NCBI GenBank assembly: GCA_029204225.1
Contig: CM055113.1
Span: 4,966,431-5,030,430 of the forward strand
Origin: Diphasiastrum complanatum
Lineage: Eukaryota > Streptophyta > Lycopodiopsida > Lycopodiales > Lycopodiaceae
Reading direction: 5' to 3'
DNA length: 64,000 bases
The position numbers and the translations under genes are program-made. A model generated the notes under the pieces. That model made no database searches. It had not been told where the DNA came from and saw only the letters and a program-made list of their open reading frames with translations. This document shows, piece after piece, positions 34,881 to 45,700 of the stretch. Each line of letters begins with the position of its first letter. Within the stretch, counting starts at the first letter, position 1.

Positions 34881-34881
34881 C

Positions 34882-35191
<310 letters not shown>

Positions 35192-35231
35192 GACCCTACC
35201 GATATAGCATAAGCAATTTTCTAGCTATGTG

Positions 35232-35463
35232 CAAAGTGGGGCCTTACAAGGATAAAGCCTGCGACTTTTGCCATTAAGTTGCACGTGGAATGGTTGAAGA
35301 CATCCCTGTCAAGTTTACCGGAATACAATTTGTCATTGCTTTTGTAGTAATGGACTTACCCGAAGCACCAAATGTCTACCGAGTCTTACTAGGACGCCCA
35401 TGGTTACAAGTTGTGCAAGTAATTCATAACAGGGATACCGGAAAAATCACTTTTGAATCATAA
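35232..35463 (+). pseudogene. Gypsy retropepsin C-terminal fragment (copy B)
   Basis: Open from GMVEDIPVKFTGIQFVIAFV through VMDLPEAPNVYRVLLGRPWL to a TAA at 35461-35463, the cleanest version of this C-terminal half. A TAA and frame change lie just upstream, and the active-site segment is deleted (see 54936-55231). Confidence 0.85.
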
Positions 35464-35804
35464 GAGATGAATTCTCCACACCAAATGAAAATACAACAAT
35501 ATGTTCTCCACACTGCTACTGCTCTTTATAGCTGCTCAAATGACATTTGGCCACTCGCCCTAAACTTGCCCTAAATGATAATTTCTTGGTATCTTACCCA
35601 ATGACCTAGAAATTCTAGTCTAGATGCAATGTATGAAAAGTAGCCAATTAGAATGGGTCCAAAATTGACATCATCCACTTATCTGCTTGTCAAAAATAGT
35701 ACAAACACTATTTAGGCTTTTATTGACATAAAAAAATATATCTCTATCATTAGATCTAAATTTGGCCTCAAAATTGCCAAGATCAAACAACTAAATTTTT
35801 CACA
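35464..35804 (-). repeat. Putative copia 3' LTR (copy B)
   Basis: On the minus strand it begins TGTGAAAAATTTAG after the purine tract GGAGAGGGAG; the counterpart of 3247-3585. The end is approximate. Confidence 0.6.
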
Positions 35805-36311
35805 CTCCCTCTCCAACTAGTTCTAGCATAGATTTAACCACACTACTTTGTTAAGAATTATCTCCATCCTAAGTATAAACCTCATTTCTATGGTTTTCAT
35901 AATTGATATATAGAATAGTGTCACATTGGATGCTTCATCTACACATGTAGGTTCATCAAAAGAGGTTAGGAAAGCATAGTTTGTACCACCAACAACTTTC
36001 TTACCTTTTTCATCATAAGTGAGTCTCAAAGGTTGTTGTTTTTGCCTTGATGTACTCCTTAGCTCTTAATTTGAAGTAGGATCTTCAACATCAACATCCA
36101 AAGTATCATCAATCTCATCAACATCAAGAATGTTAGATCCAAGATCCAAACACCACTTGAAGGCACTTTTGGAAAGTTTTCCTCATCAAAAATGACATCT
36201 CTCCCAATGACCACTTTCTTAGTTGAAGGAATAAAAACTTTGTAAGACTTGCTCACCTCACTGAACCAACAAATATACCTTTTCTTTTAGATGGATCCTC
36301 CTTTGCCCTAT
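35805..36311 (-). pseudogene. copia integrase C-terminus / RT N-terminus remnant (copy B)
   Basis: Same pieces as 2729-3246: SKSYKVFIPSTKKVVIGRD, VIFDEENF, then LRLTYDEKGKKVVGGTNYAF and LTSFDEPTCVDEASNVT. RT and RNase H are deleted before the polypurine tract. Confidence 0.85.
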
Positions 36312-37053
36312 CGGTGGCTCTGTCCGTGATAGGCGCGTGGATGCTCTTATGCATTCCTGTGGTGATGTGCGCATGGATTCTCTAGTGCATTCCTACATGT
36401 AGATGGATTCCTGTGGTGGTTTTTGGCCCTGCCTTGCTTTGAAAGGAGGACTAGCATTCATGTTAAAGATTGACCTGCTTGTGTTGTGGTTTCTATTTTA
36501 AAGACATAAATAAATATTTTCAGTTTGTATTTTAAATTTTTCTCACTAGGACATGTGGCAATTATAAATAAATTGACTATTTAAAAAAAAAAAATAGCTA
36601 TTGCTTTATCTTTTTTTCTATTTTAGATATTTATATATATTCTGGTTGAGGGTGCTTGATTACGTAGAGGTTGACACTTGGGTTTTCCTTTGATGTGGCC
36701 TGTTGTGGCCTTCCTTTGATGTGGCCTTCCAGTCCGAGTTTCCTCTTTTAGCATCATGTTTCTTGCCATTTCAGGGTATTCTCTATTTCGCCGTCACGTT
36801 CTTTGTTTCTTGCCATTTTCAAGGTCTTCACTGTCGCTGCATGCAAAGGTTGTTGTGAGTGAGACGCACACGATCGGCGGTTTTTGGAGGATTATGATCT
36901 CTAGGAAGACGGATACAATAGCAATAGAGTTAGATATCTGTCTGTCCTTTTTCGTATGAGTCAAGTTCTAAACACTCCAACTTTAGTCTCAAATCTATGA
37001 TCACCTATGTTAAAGATCTCACCTCAGCTAGAGCAGCTTCCTCATCTCTAACT
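36312..37053 (-). mobile_element. 0.9-kb dispersed unit, 5'-truncated (copy B)
   Basis: Inverted copy of the BAP31-like unit lacking its first ~195 bp; it begins within the coiled-coil code (VRDEEAALAEVRSLT). It shares with copy C an extra duplicated GGCCACATCAAAGGAA (TTCCTTTGATGTGGCC on +) that copy A lacks. Confidence 0.8.
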
Positions 37054-37159
37054 TGGCAAAAAAACGCTCGGCATATAAATCGTCTATAATAGTAGTTGTT
37101 GCATTTGCACGTTGGTAATTGTAGCGTAATCGTTGCCTTTGCACGTTCGTAATCCCCTA

Positions 37160-37689
37160 ATGATGGAAGATCAGTATATATCTCAGTGGGTGGTGGTTCA
37201 ATTATTAGGACGAATTCTAGGATTGTAACCCCATTCTGAATCAAATGATTCATGAAAAAGTTTGGAGGATTTAAAATATTGTTATTTGATATTTATAGAT
37301 TCTAGTGTTTTGCAGTGAGAGGATTACAAAATGGCACACCGATCTTATGATACTATAGCTATAGCGGAGAGAGGCACTTCAAGAATGATCCCTAACTCTA
37401 CCTTGTAGGTTGAGAATAGGATCCAAAACTACAATGAGCATTGCCATAGTGTTCTTTTGGATCAAAACAACTAAAATGTTATTGCAAGCTAACACCAGAT
37501 TAGAACAAAACACACCTTTTATAAGAGACACAAATATTAATAGTATTCGAAGGCATTTCGAATGAGTTTTCTATAGGTGCTATACCTCAAAAGTCCATGC
37601 ATTCTTTGTAAGGGATCCAAATAATTAGCTTATGAATGACTGATCAATTAGATCTGATGCCACAAATTACATTGTTAAATCCTAGTTAG
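37160..37689 (+). repeat. Direct repeat shared with 24890-25440
   Basis: Near-identical ~540 bp, no coding content. The repeat is interrupted at CCTAGTTAGG by the desaturase-containing segment. Confidence 0.8.
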
Positions 37690-38142
37690 GCATAGTGCCC
37701 ACAATATCGTGCCTTGAGCAAACCAGTAAACTAGCCACAGCAACCAGTTGTTCATGTTTGCAGCTGCTGCAGCTAAGGCCAGCACAATGGCTAGATCTTT
37801 GATAAAATAGCTCATGGATCTCCATGCATTTTTCTCCCAGCAATGCTTGGGAATGGCTGCTCTTACGTCTACAATAGTGAAGGGAGCTCGAGCGGATGCA
37901 TCGAAGTCTTTATCCTGCTCCAACTCTTGTGGTGCAGGGGAGAACTTGACTCGCCTAGCAACAATAGCTGCAACCTTGAGTCTTTTAGGGATGACAGCAC
38001 AGCCCTCATGTCTGGGCAGCGAAATGGTGGAATAATCTTGAAACCTGTTCGCTAATCAACGCACTCCCAGAAATGAGAGAATAGTCACTGATGCCATAAG
38101 CAAAGCTTGCCTCCCAGCTTCCAAAGTGGTGCTTGCCACCAT
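37690..38142 (-). pseudogene. Plastid omega-3 fatty acid desaturase (FAD7/FAD8-like), 5' fragment
   Basis: Minus-strand fragment of a plant omega-3 desaturase, the plastid membrane enzyme that turns linoleic into alpha-linolenic acid. From ATG (38142, or in frame 38097) there is a Ser/Thr/Ala-rich transit-peptide-like stretch, then KVAAIVARRVKFSPAP, APFTIVDVRAAIPKHCWEKN, AWRSMSYFIKDLAIVLALAA and WFAQGTILWALC, all collinear with the family. It ends just before the first His box (HDCGH), so no catalytic residues remain; in plants exon 1 ends about there. An in-frame TGA at 38058-38056 breaks the transit peptide. It is a captured, non-functional gene piece inserted into a repeat. Confidence 0.87.
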
Positions 38143-38339
38143 CTTTGCACGGATCAGTTTAATTTCAGGTATCTACTTGATCGATCCCATATCAGCACAA
38201 AAATCTTCACTATCGTGGGCTATCTTTACAGCACAACTATGATAGACAGGTGTCCTATGATAGACAGCACAATACAAAATAAACAAAAAACGACCCGCTT
38301 CTGAGAATCACTGCTTACAAACGATCCGCTTCAGACGAA
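38143..38339. other. Rest of the segment inserted with the desaturase fragment
   Basis: No coding content recognised. It contains a near-duplication, ATGATAGACAGGTGTCCTATG then ATAGACAGCACAA. It may be the 5' UTR or promoter of the source desaturase gene. Confidence 0.4.
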
Positions 38340-38399
38340 TTCGCATCCTAGGTTGGCTGTCAACGAAAGAAACTCACTTAGCTACCACAATCACAACAA

Positions 38400-38442
<43 letters not shown>

Positions 38443-38833
38443 CTCGTGGATGATGGTATTCGCTTCACCTGTACCTGTAGTCCTGAGCGAAATGCAGCAT
38501 ACAACTCTCCCTTGTTCTTCGTTCTCCAAGTGTGCTTGTTCCCCTGATGTGGCAAAAAAAATCGATTATGCTCTTGGTTATATTGCGTTCTCCAAGTGTG
38601 CTTCTTCCCCTGATGTGGCAAGAGAAAACAACGATTATGTAGCACAAATGTACCTCGTTCTTCAGACGAATTCGCATCTCAGGATGGCTGTCAATGAAAC
38701 TAACTCCTACCACAATCACAACAAATGCTTCACCACTCTCTTTTGTGTCAGCAGCTTTGGCTTCTCACTCTCTATCGTCAATAGCTCTTTCTCTCTCTTT
38801 GCTGGTGCATGATAGGATTAGCTTCAGCTCGAG

Positions 38834-38894
<61 letters not shown>

Positions 38895-39070
38895 GCTGGT
38901 GGATGATGGGATTCTTGAGAGCGAGCGACACATAGAGAGAGAGAGAGATTTTGATTGGTTTCTGATTTAGAAGGTATCATGAACATCTACATTTTCTATT
39001 TTATTATATATCAAATCTAAATCACAACCTTTGATCTTAATGCATATCTATGTTTTACAATGTGCCATGT
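38340..39070. repeat. Microsatellite-rich repeat module (inverted partner of 18050-18853)
   Basis: It contains (CT)n at 38401-38441 and about 38843-38874, (TA)n at about 38876-38894, and a duplicated ~70-bp motif (TTCTCCAAGTGTGCTT..TTCCCCTGATGTGGC at about 38520 and 38590). The 120-codon frame across it has an internal repeat (FSKCACSPDV/FSKCASSPDV) but no known domain. Confidence 0.75.
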
Positions 39071-39515
39071 GAAGAGGCAAAGAGTTAGTGAGCATGCGAT
39101 AAGCCAAGTAACGCAGCTTAGCGATGGGGAAGGAAGAGGCAGTCTTCAGTCAGGAATGCCAGGAGGCATCGTCGGCAAACAATTGATGAGAGCGAGGGCT
39201 CAAAGGGGATGAAACGGGGGCAATAGAATGGATGGAAGCAGCATGTCGAAAAGCATGGGAAAGAGGTTCAGTCGTGATGGCAGAGAGCAAGGGAGAGAGT
39301 GGACAGCCTTGACGAATGCCGCACTTAGGAAAGACGACAAAAGAACAAGAACCATTAAAGACAATGGTAGAAGAAGCATAGGAATAAAGAGCATGGACAA
39401 AAATAGATTATCCTCTTTGAGCAGATAGCTCAAATTTAAGCATCGGACAAAGTTGTAAAAATTTTGCTTTTCTTTTGGCCTTCCATTGCAAAGGCAATAC
39501 TCTATGATGACATCC
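39071..39515 (-). pseudogene. LINE (L1-type) reverse transcriptase fragment
   Basis: On the minus strand, FPKCGIRQGCPLSPLLSAI (39291-39320 core) is the conserved RT motif of non-LTR retrotransposons. After a frameshift LFADDASWHS (FADD at 39179-39168) supplies the catalytic Asp pair, followed by a stop. Only this ~150-codon core survives. The left end meets the repeat module, the right end unassigned DNA. Confidence 0.85.
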
Positions 39516-39533
39516 TAAATCTATAAGACATGA

Positions 39534-39731
39534 ACCTTAGCCCCCGCTGTCGAGCTGGATTTGGATGAGCAGATCGGAATGAACTTCACACGACGGCAGC
39601 TCATCATGGTCAGGGAAAGGGCGGCCAGACGTCGGGCTGACCAGGAGGCAGCTCGGGCTAACCGGGAGGCAGAGCGAGAGCGACATAACAATGCTCCTGA
39701 CGAGGGCGAGGACTCAGTGGAGGATCCATAG
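39534..39731 (+). CDS. Basic, Arg/Ala/Glu-rich ORF end, unidentified
   Basis: 65 codons open to a TAG: ELDLDEQIGMNFTRRQLIMV, then RERAARRRADQEAARANREA, then an acidic tail ending GEDSVEDP. The region is GC-richer than the surroundings and the composition looks like real protein (an amphipathic, charged helix). It has no ATG at the left; a TGA precedes it, so it would be a last exon or a truncated 3' end. It converges on the hAT gene. I do not recognise the family. Confidence 0.4.
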   Translation, partial: TLAPAVELDLDEQIGMNFTRRQLIMVRERAARRRADQEAARANREAERERHNNAPDEGEDSVEDP

Positions 39732-40228
39732 GAATGTTCAGCATAGATGGGGTCTAGCCGTATGTGACTGATTGTTGTTATGTAATGTTCATCAGTAGAT
39801 GAGGCAGCATTTAGTGTCCACCATAGTGTAAAGAACAGCCCTAGCCGTATGCGGCGGGAATACGTATTGTAATTTTGATACATCTGATGAATTAATGTAC
39901 GGTGTGTTTTTTGTGCAATGCATGCCTTGTGTATTGCAATCGGATGTATGTGATTATTAAATGCTATCAGGGGGGTTGTATTTTTGTGTTCTGCATATGC
40001 TCTCAATCTCTGTAGTGAAAACCAATTGAAAACACGCACACACCATTTGAAGTAAAACTGCAAGTAGAACATCACAATTACAAATTGACAAATACACATT
40101 GTGCAGTGAATAGAATACGTCCAACACTAAATATAATATGAAAAATGGTCTGAATACAGTGTTCGACCCTAAACCCTAAACATGGAACATGATATCAAAC
40201 TGCTAAAAATAAAATGAGAGCTCTACAA
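39732..40228. other. Noncoding spacer between the basic ORF and the hAT gene
   Basis: AT-rich sequence, no domain recognised. Probably the 3' flank of one or both neighbouring transposon genes. Confidence 0.5.
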
Positions 40229-41846
40229 TCAATGCTCTGCCTCAAACTCAGATGAATGCTCCGGAGACAACTCAGGGCCCCGAGTTGACTCTCGCAACTG
40301 ATATCTATGCCTGTCTGAACCTGGCATGGGTTGTGTATCCGAGGGGGAACACTCGTCATCCTCATCCTCCCAATCTGCCTCCGCATCAGCCCCCAAGCAG
40401 GCTAAACCAACATTACCTGTTGCAGCTGGCTGTAATACTGCACCTCTACCAGCAACTGGAGCCCTACGAGGTCGTCCTCTCTTCCCTGACAGTTTCTGTG
40501 CCCTGTCTTTCTTGTTCGGTGCACCCTTGGGCCTTCCTGGCCTCTTGTGGACAAGGGGAGCCGTCAATGCCTCATCACCCCCATGTAGATCACCTGGCTG
40601 ACTAGGTTGGGCCCAAGCTGCGGCCGGCTGGGATAGAATAGCTAAAGATGGGTGTCCCTATGCAGTTGATAGTGGAGGATAGGTCCGAGGAGTGTGTTCC
40701 CGTGGGCCTGCTGCTGGTGGAGGAACTGGATGTGGAGGAGTCATCCCTGTAGGAGGCAAGTATATCGGCGATAAGTACTGAAATGGGCGCTGTGGTGGAC
40801 GGTACTGGTACATCCTAGGTGCTGCCAAAGGAGGAGTCGGTGCTGTGGGTGCTGCCAAAGGAGGAGCCGGTGCCGTGGGTGCTGCCAATGGAGGAGGATG
40901 TGCTATGGGTGCTGCCACTGGACGAGCGTCTGTAGATGTGGGTACTACAAGAGAAGATCTGGGCACAGATGGTGGCCTGCCGTGGAGAGCTATTGCTGCA
41001 AAAGTGGATGGCGATGAAGGGGCTGCAAGCCTCAACGGTATCGGTGGCACTGGAGGTGCTATGCGGCGCACATACACCCTATGAGGAACTGGAGGAACTG
41101 CAGGCACCTCGTGTAGCTGTTTTGGCTGAGACTCTGTGTAGGGCATGCTGGCTAGAGAGGATGGGGGCGCCCTGACGCTCGGCATCTGCTGGGCCTCTGA
41201 ATCCAAGTCTGCAATCAAGTCGTCCAGTTGGGTATCCGAATACAAATGCTCTGGGCTTTGGGACTCATCATGTGCACCATCCTTTGGATCATCCTGTGCA
41301 CCATGTGGACCCTGCATGGCCTCCCAATCGGTACAATCAAAGTCATCTGGTGACTCCTCTGGTGAGCTATCATAGAAATGCCTATGGCTCTGTGATGCAC
41401 GCATCCAAGCAACTGTGGAAGGTAAACCCAAATCACTCTCCCCCTATCAAGAGCCTCTTCCATCATATCAACATAAGAAGGTATGCCACTAGCCCCCCCT
41501 GTGTGCCCTGCCCGTCTCCCGGTATAATATGTGGCATATGTCCCACCTCTACCACGTGATGCACCTGTGACCCCTGCTCTAGGCGTGTGCCCAACACCTA
41601 TATCATATGCCTCATCCCGTTCTGATCTGGTGAACAGAACCCGAATGGGCTCATCCTCTGACACTAACTCATCTGCCTCATACAATGGAGGCTCTCTGTG
41701 CTCAAGCCCAAGCTCTCTCTCTCTCTCATCTCGGCAAGCTCCCTCTCTCTCTCTGCTATCAATTGTGTGCCCAGGTCATCTGCAGGCATGGGATGGGTGC
41801 TGTCCGTAGGCAAGTCAACCTGGCGGTCCAAATCATATATCTTCGT
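40229..41846 (-). other. Pro-rich, AT-hook tail of the hAT protein (last exon)
   Basis: The last exon begins TKIYDLDRQVDLPTDS, directly continuing the hAT-C frame, and runs ~500 codons: a Glu/Arg-rich part, an acidic part (SSPEESPDDFDCTDW), a Pro/Ala-rich part with repeats of the type APTAPAPPLAAPTAPTPPL, then two AT-hook cores (RPGRPKG and RGRPRR) about 40535-40460, and an acidic end. One stop at 40660-40658 and two frameshifts interrupt it. AT-hooks bind the minor groove of AT-rich DNA. Whether this exon always belonged to the transposase is inferred from frame, strand and splice sites. Confidence 0.65.
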
Positions 41847-44500
41847 CTGCAAGGTTTAAAATTTGCATGTCAGGGAGATAACTCTATCAAGAAATGAAGC
41901 CAACATACCAGGATTCAACCAACATGCTATGAAAGATTAGCTTATCACCTGCAATGTGCTCGTAATGGGCGGAAGTCTCCTAGCGAGATGTGCGTTGGTG
42001 CTACAGAACACCAACCACTCCAACTGACTCACTAACAACCGGTTTCTTCTCCTCGTGTGAATGAGTGCCCATGTGCTCCAAGTACGCTCACACACGGAGG
42101 CAGCACAGTCCTGTGGTATGTGCATTGAAATACTTCAGCACATTGTGGTAGGGGTGGAACTTCAACGAAACACAGCAATGGAGGATAAAATGAGATGCAT
42201 ACCTGAGAAAGGACACACAGTGCAAGACGCTGTACAGATGGGTATGTGCTACCAAACATGGTCCACCAGGTAATGGGTAGTTGCCTCCTCTCTGGATCCT
42301 GAGCAGCCGGGTGGCCAAATGTGCCCATGCCGAAACGAAATGTAGCGAGCTCCTCCATGAGCCTGATAGGTTCCAAACCAATGTGTGGACCCACTCTGTG
42401 AATGTACTGAAGCCAATCGGCCTCGAGCTCCCTGTCTGCGATCTATGTCGGAGAGAGGAAGAGGGGATGCAGTATATACTCTTGTGGAAGTAGTTCCACT
42501 GCGTCTCCCAGATGAACTTCAGCTCGGTCATCTTGCAGGTGAGAGGCATGTGGTGTAGGGCATTACAAAAAAACTTAACATTGACAGAAAGACAAACTAG
42601 CAATTACTAAAAAGACAAAGGCCAATTACATTACTATACTGCTTACATCTCTGGTTGCAAGATGGGCAGCTGCAGAAACTGTCCAATCTGGTCCATGAGC
42701 TCATATACCAGTCCAAGTGTCGACCCCTCGCTGTCAGCCATGTGGAGCACAATGTAAAGTGGTCGAAGCAGTCCTGACAATGTCTGTGCATCCCTTTAGA
42801 ACTGGTCTTCCCTCACCGTGGAAGAAAAGTGCTCCCCATCCTCAGTGTGCGGAAAAGTACTGGCACACCAAAGATCACTAGCAACCATCTGTAGAAGCTG
42901 TGCCCTACACCTGATCAAACGGTCGATGACCACCAAGTCGAATGCAAAGCGTGTGGGGGCTAGCTTACGGAGGTCTAGATGGCTGAACACCCGGAACATG
43001 GCAAGAACACGCCTCACGGACGATGGCTCTAAACCAGGGAAGTGCACCTATGTCCCCCATCAGAAGGTCTATGTCGTGCGTGGCACAGGGGGTACGAACA
43101 ATGGGAGGGAAGTCGGCCTCTAGCAGTACACCCATCTGAATGCAGTTTGTGGCATTGTCCGTCACCACCGTAACGACATGTTGGGGGCCTATGGACATGA
43201 TGGAAGACCTGATGACATCAAACATGAACTCTGCAGATATGACTCTCCCCCACCTGCTGCAATCCACTACCCTCAAAAATTGTGTGCCCATGCAGCTGGA
43301 GACCAATATGTTAAGGATCGGCCTCCTCCTCACATCAGTCTAGCCATCGGACATGATGCTGCAACCGTAAGTAGCCCAGTGGCGATGTAGAGGCTCCATC
43401 TCTCTAGACAATTACTCGACCCTATCCCTCAGCATGTGTGTGCGGACAACCTCTGAACTAGGGACTCTCCAGCTAGGGCTGACAGACTGTGCAAGGCGGA
43501 AGGCCCTTCTGAAGGGCTCGGAGTCGGTGATGGCAAATGGAATGTTCAGCTCATAAATCAAACTGGCCACGGCCTGTGTGGCCTTTCTATCCATGTGCGG
43601 CTGATGCGTGCCACAAATGCTCTGCTGCCTAAGAACTCTCCCAATTGGGCGATGGGTAGCGGACCTCCAGCACGGTGCACCAAACATGACGGAAATGGAT
43701 GATGATGCGACATGCTGGGCACTAGTGGATGCAATTGATGTAGACGTGGAATGGGGAGAGTGGGATGCACTGGCCGGGATGGGTGCAGCAGCGTAAGTGG
43801 GGTACACTGGTGGAGGGTGGACATCTGGCATGGGATACGAAAACTGCTAGGTAGGGAAGTCATCCAGATGTGAAGGGAGGGAGGAAGGGATCTCCTTAAC
43901 ATCCTGGAAGGCCTCGTCACTGGCATCCGGGGCCTGCTCCTGCTCGGGAGGCGGAGAGTCCATGAGAAAGTTGTAAACTGGGGAAATGCGAGCAACAGTA
44001 GGTGGTGGTGGAACCACAGTGGCAACCGGTGGACGCGGTGGGACAAGATCCACCGGAATGGGTGCAGATGGGGGTGCATGATGCAGAACTGTCTGAGGGG
44101 GATGAGGGGCAAAGGGACTGGACGAGGATGCACTCCCTCTCCGCGTGCGTGCTAGCCAAGCAGGCACTAACTCGGGGTCAAACACGTAAGGAACGGTGCA
44201 AAACCGAAGAACACCCTCTGAAATGGTGTTCTCCCCCGCCACAAGACGTGGTCCATGGGTATCCAAAAGTCGCTGCCTGACGGGAACGGACATGCTGGCA
44301 CAAGGGGCAGCATTTAGTGTGCCACCATGTCTTGCGCGTGCGCCGAGTACATGGCCTTTAAGGCGAGTGAGGGTGGCAACGAGCTCGGTCAGGCAATATC
44401 GACAGCGCACTATCCTTGCACCGGACTTGTTAGACTTGTCGGGAACCCGCCTGACAATGTCCACCTCGTCCCACAAATCGGCAAGGTTGGAATGCACCAT
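40229..44500 (-). pseudogene. hAT-family transposase, decayed, with introns
   Basis: DNA transposase (cut-and-paste). From ATG 44498-44500: a BED zinc finger (LWDEVDIV, VRCRYC, RLKGHVLGARARH); a Pro-rich linker; a DUF659-like start (ELNIPFAITDSEPF) and core (NILVSSCMGTQFLRVVD, VVTDNATNCIQMG, THDIDLLMGDIGALPWFRAI); FDLVVIDRLIR; YEL MD region; and the hAT dimerisation end (WWTMFGSTYPSVQRLAL, CERTWSTWALIHTRRRNRLL). Three in-frame stops lie at 43849-43847 (TAG), 43414-43412 (TAA) and 43342-43340 (TAG, probably a former Trp in SDGW), and frameshifts near 43000, 42460, 41720 and 41445. Likely GT..AG introns: 42646-42532, 42202-42111 and 41948-41847. Coding continues into a Pro-rich, AT-hook tail. 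Terminal inverted repeats were not found. Confidence 0.88.
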
Positions 44501-45239
44501 CTCTATAGAAAGGACTGGGAAAAGAAGGCAGAGATCTCTGTGGGTGCGATAGGAGTCGGAAGGCTTGAGAAAACCACAATAAAGGCCGAAATAGCAATAG
44601 CAGGGGAGGACGCGATCAGTGCAATGCGAAGACAGTCGGGAGGGCACGGACAGTAGGGCGATGGGCATACAACAGAGAGGGCACGAACAGTAGGGCGACG
44701 GGCAGGGAGAGAGATGAAGTGAGGGGGGGGGGGTTAGGTTAAAAAAAATACAGTAATACATTAAATATTAAAAAATAATATATATTGTGGTACCACGGAT
44801 CAGTATGGATCAGCTGTACCGCACTGGATCCGCGGTATCGGGATCCGCGAATCCTGGTACTGCTGGATCTATGGTTTGTGTGATCAATATATTTTGTTTG
44901 TAGTATGATAGACATCATAAGAGTTTCTATGGTTGTCTATCACATAAATTCACACCTATCAAAATCATGAAACTTAAAAATTCATATCAGCATTGATTCC
45001 TATAAGAATAGCTAGTAGGCTATTTCACGAACATGGGAACTTTTGTACATTTCATATGTTATATTAAATTTTTATATAAATTTTGAGAATGACTTTTCAT
45101 GAAAGTAATGAATCTGAGAAATTTAAATAAAAATTTATAGATTTTACTTGTCATGCTCACCAACATGACAACTTGATCAAATATTCTCTCTTCAAATCTT
45201 TATTTTAAAATTTGGCTATTATCATATGGAGCCGGCCAT
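44501..45239. other. 5' flank of the hAT gene, no gene seen
   Basis: It includes short subterminal-like repeats at about 44790-44870 (GGATCAGTATGGATCAGC, GGATCCGCGGTATCGGGATC), which could be transposase-binding motifs of the hAT end. The rest is AT-rich with nothing recognisable. Confidence 0.4.
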
Positions 45240-45700
45240 CGATTCTAGTTCTTGTATTGGGAACTCTCGCATAGCTTATTGATGTATTAAGAACTCTCGC
45301 TGACTTTTCTGTAAGCTAGTCTCAATGTGAGGAAGCTTTAGTAGAAGGGGCACAGGTTAGTTGCAACAAAAACTTCAAAAAAAGGGGTCTGCGAGAGTTC
45401 TGGGTGGAAACTACACTTTTTGGATCTCGGGAACTCTCGCACGGCTTCTTAGATTGCTTAGGAACTCTTGCAGACTCGTCTATGAGCTTGTCTCAATGAG
45501 AACTAGTTGTAAGGTCTGATTTTTTGTTTTTTTAATGTTTTTTTTTTAATTTTTTGGCTATTTTGGCAAAATGGCTGGGAACTAACTCTCATATGAAGTA
45601 CATTAGATTCTATCGATGTGGCAAAAGGTATTGCCAGGTCGGCGAGAGTTAGTTTGGAGGGATTAGAAAGTTATGGCGCTTGATAGGTGTTTTTTGGCCA
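45240..45700 (+). repeat. Diverged leader-like repeats with AACTCTCGC boxes
   Basis: GGAACTCTCGCA or AACTCTCGC recurs near 45260, 45291, 45430 and 45470 (AACTCTTGCAGAC), and AAATGGCTGGGAACTAACTC at about 45570 resembles AAATGGCTGGGAATTA of the gag-only element leader (34479). This is probably a decayed leader of a related gypsy element. Confidence 0.45.

Noticed and set aside
39521-40099. 192-codon minus-strand frame near the LINE fragment
   Set aside because: Composition is Cys/His/Ser-rich without domain; its Arg/Ser-rich end is the antisense of the plus-strand basic ORF, which looks more protein-like.
40252-41809. Plus-strand open frames opposite the hAT tail
   Set aside because: Shadows of the GC-rich minus-strand code; the minus strand has domains, splice sites and AT-hooks, while the plus frames have none.
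43558-44133. 191-codon minus-strand frame rich in His/Leu/Pro
   Set aside because: Overlaps the BED-DUF659 frame of the hAT gene in another register and has no recognisable motif.
39500-44920. hAT terminal inverted repeats and 8-bp target duplication
   Set aside because: I compared both flanks by eye; the best resemblance (CTCTATGATGACATC near 39500 and GACATCATAAGAG near 44912) is too weak and degenerate to call.
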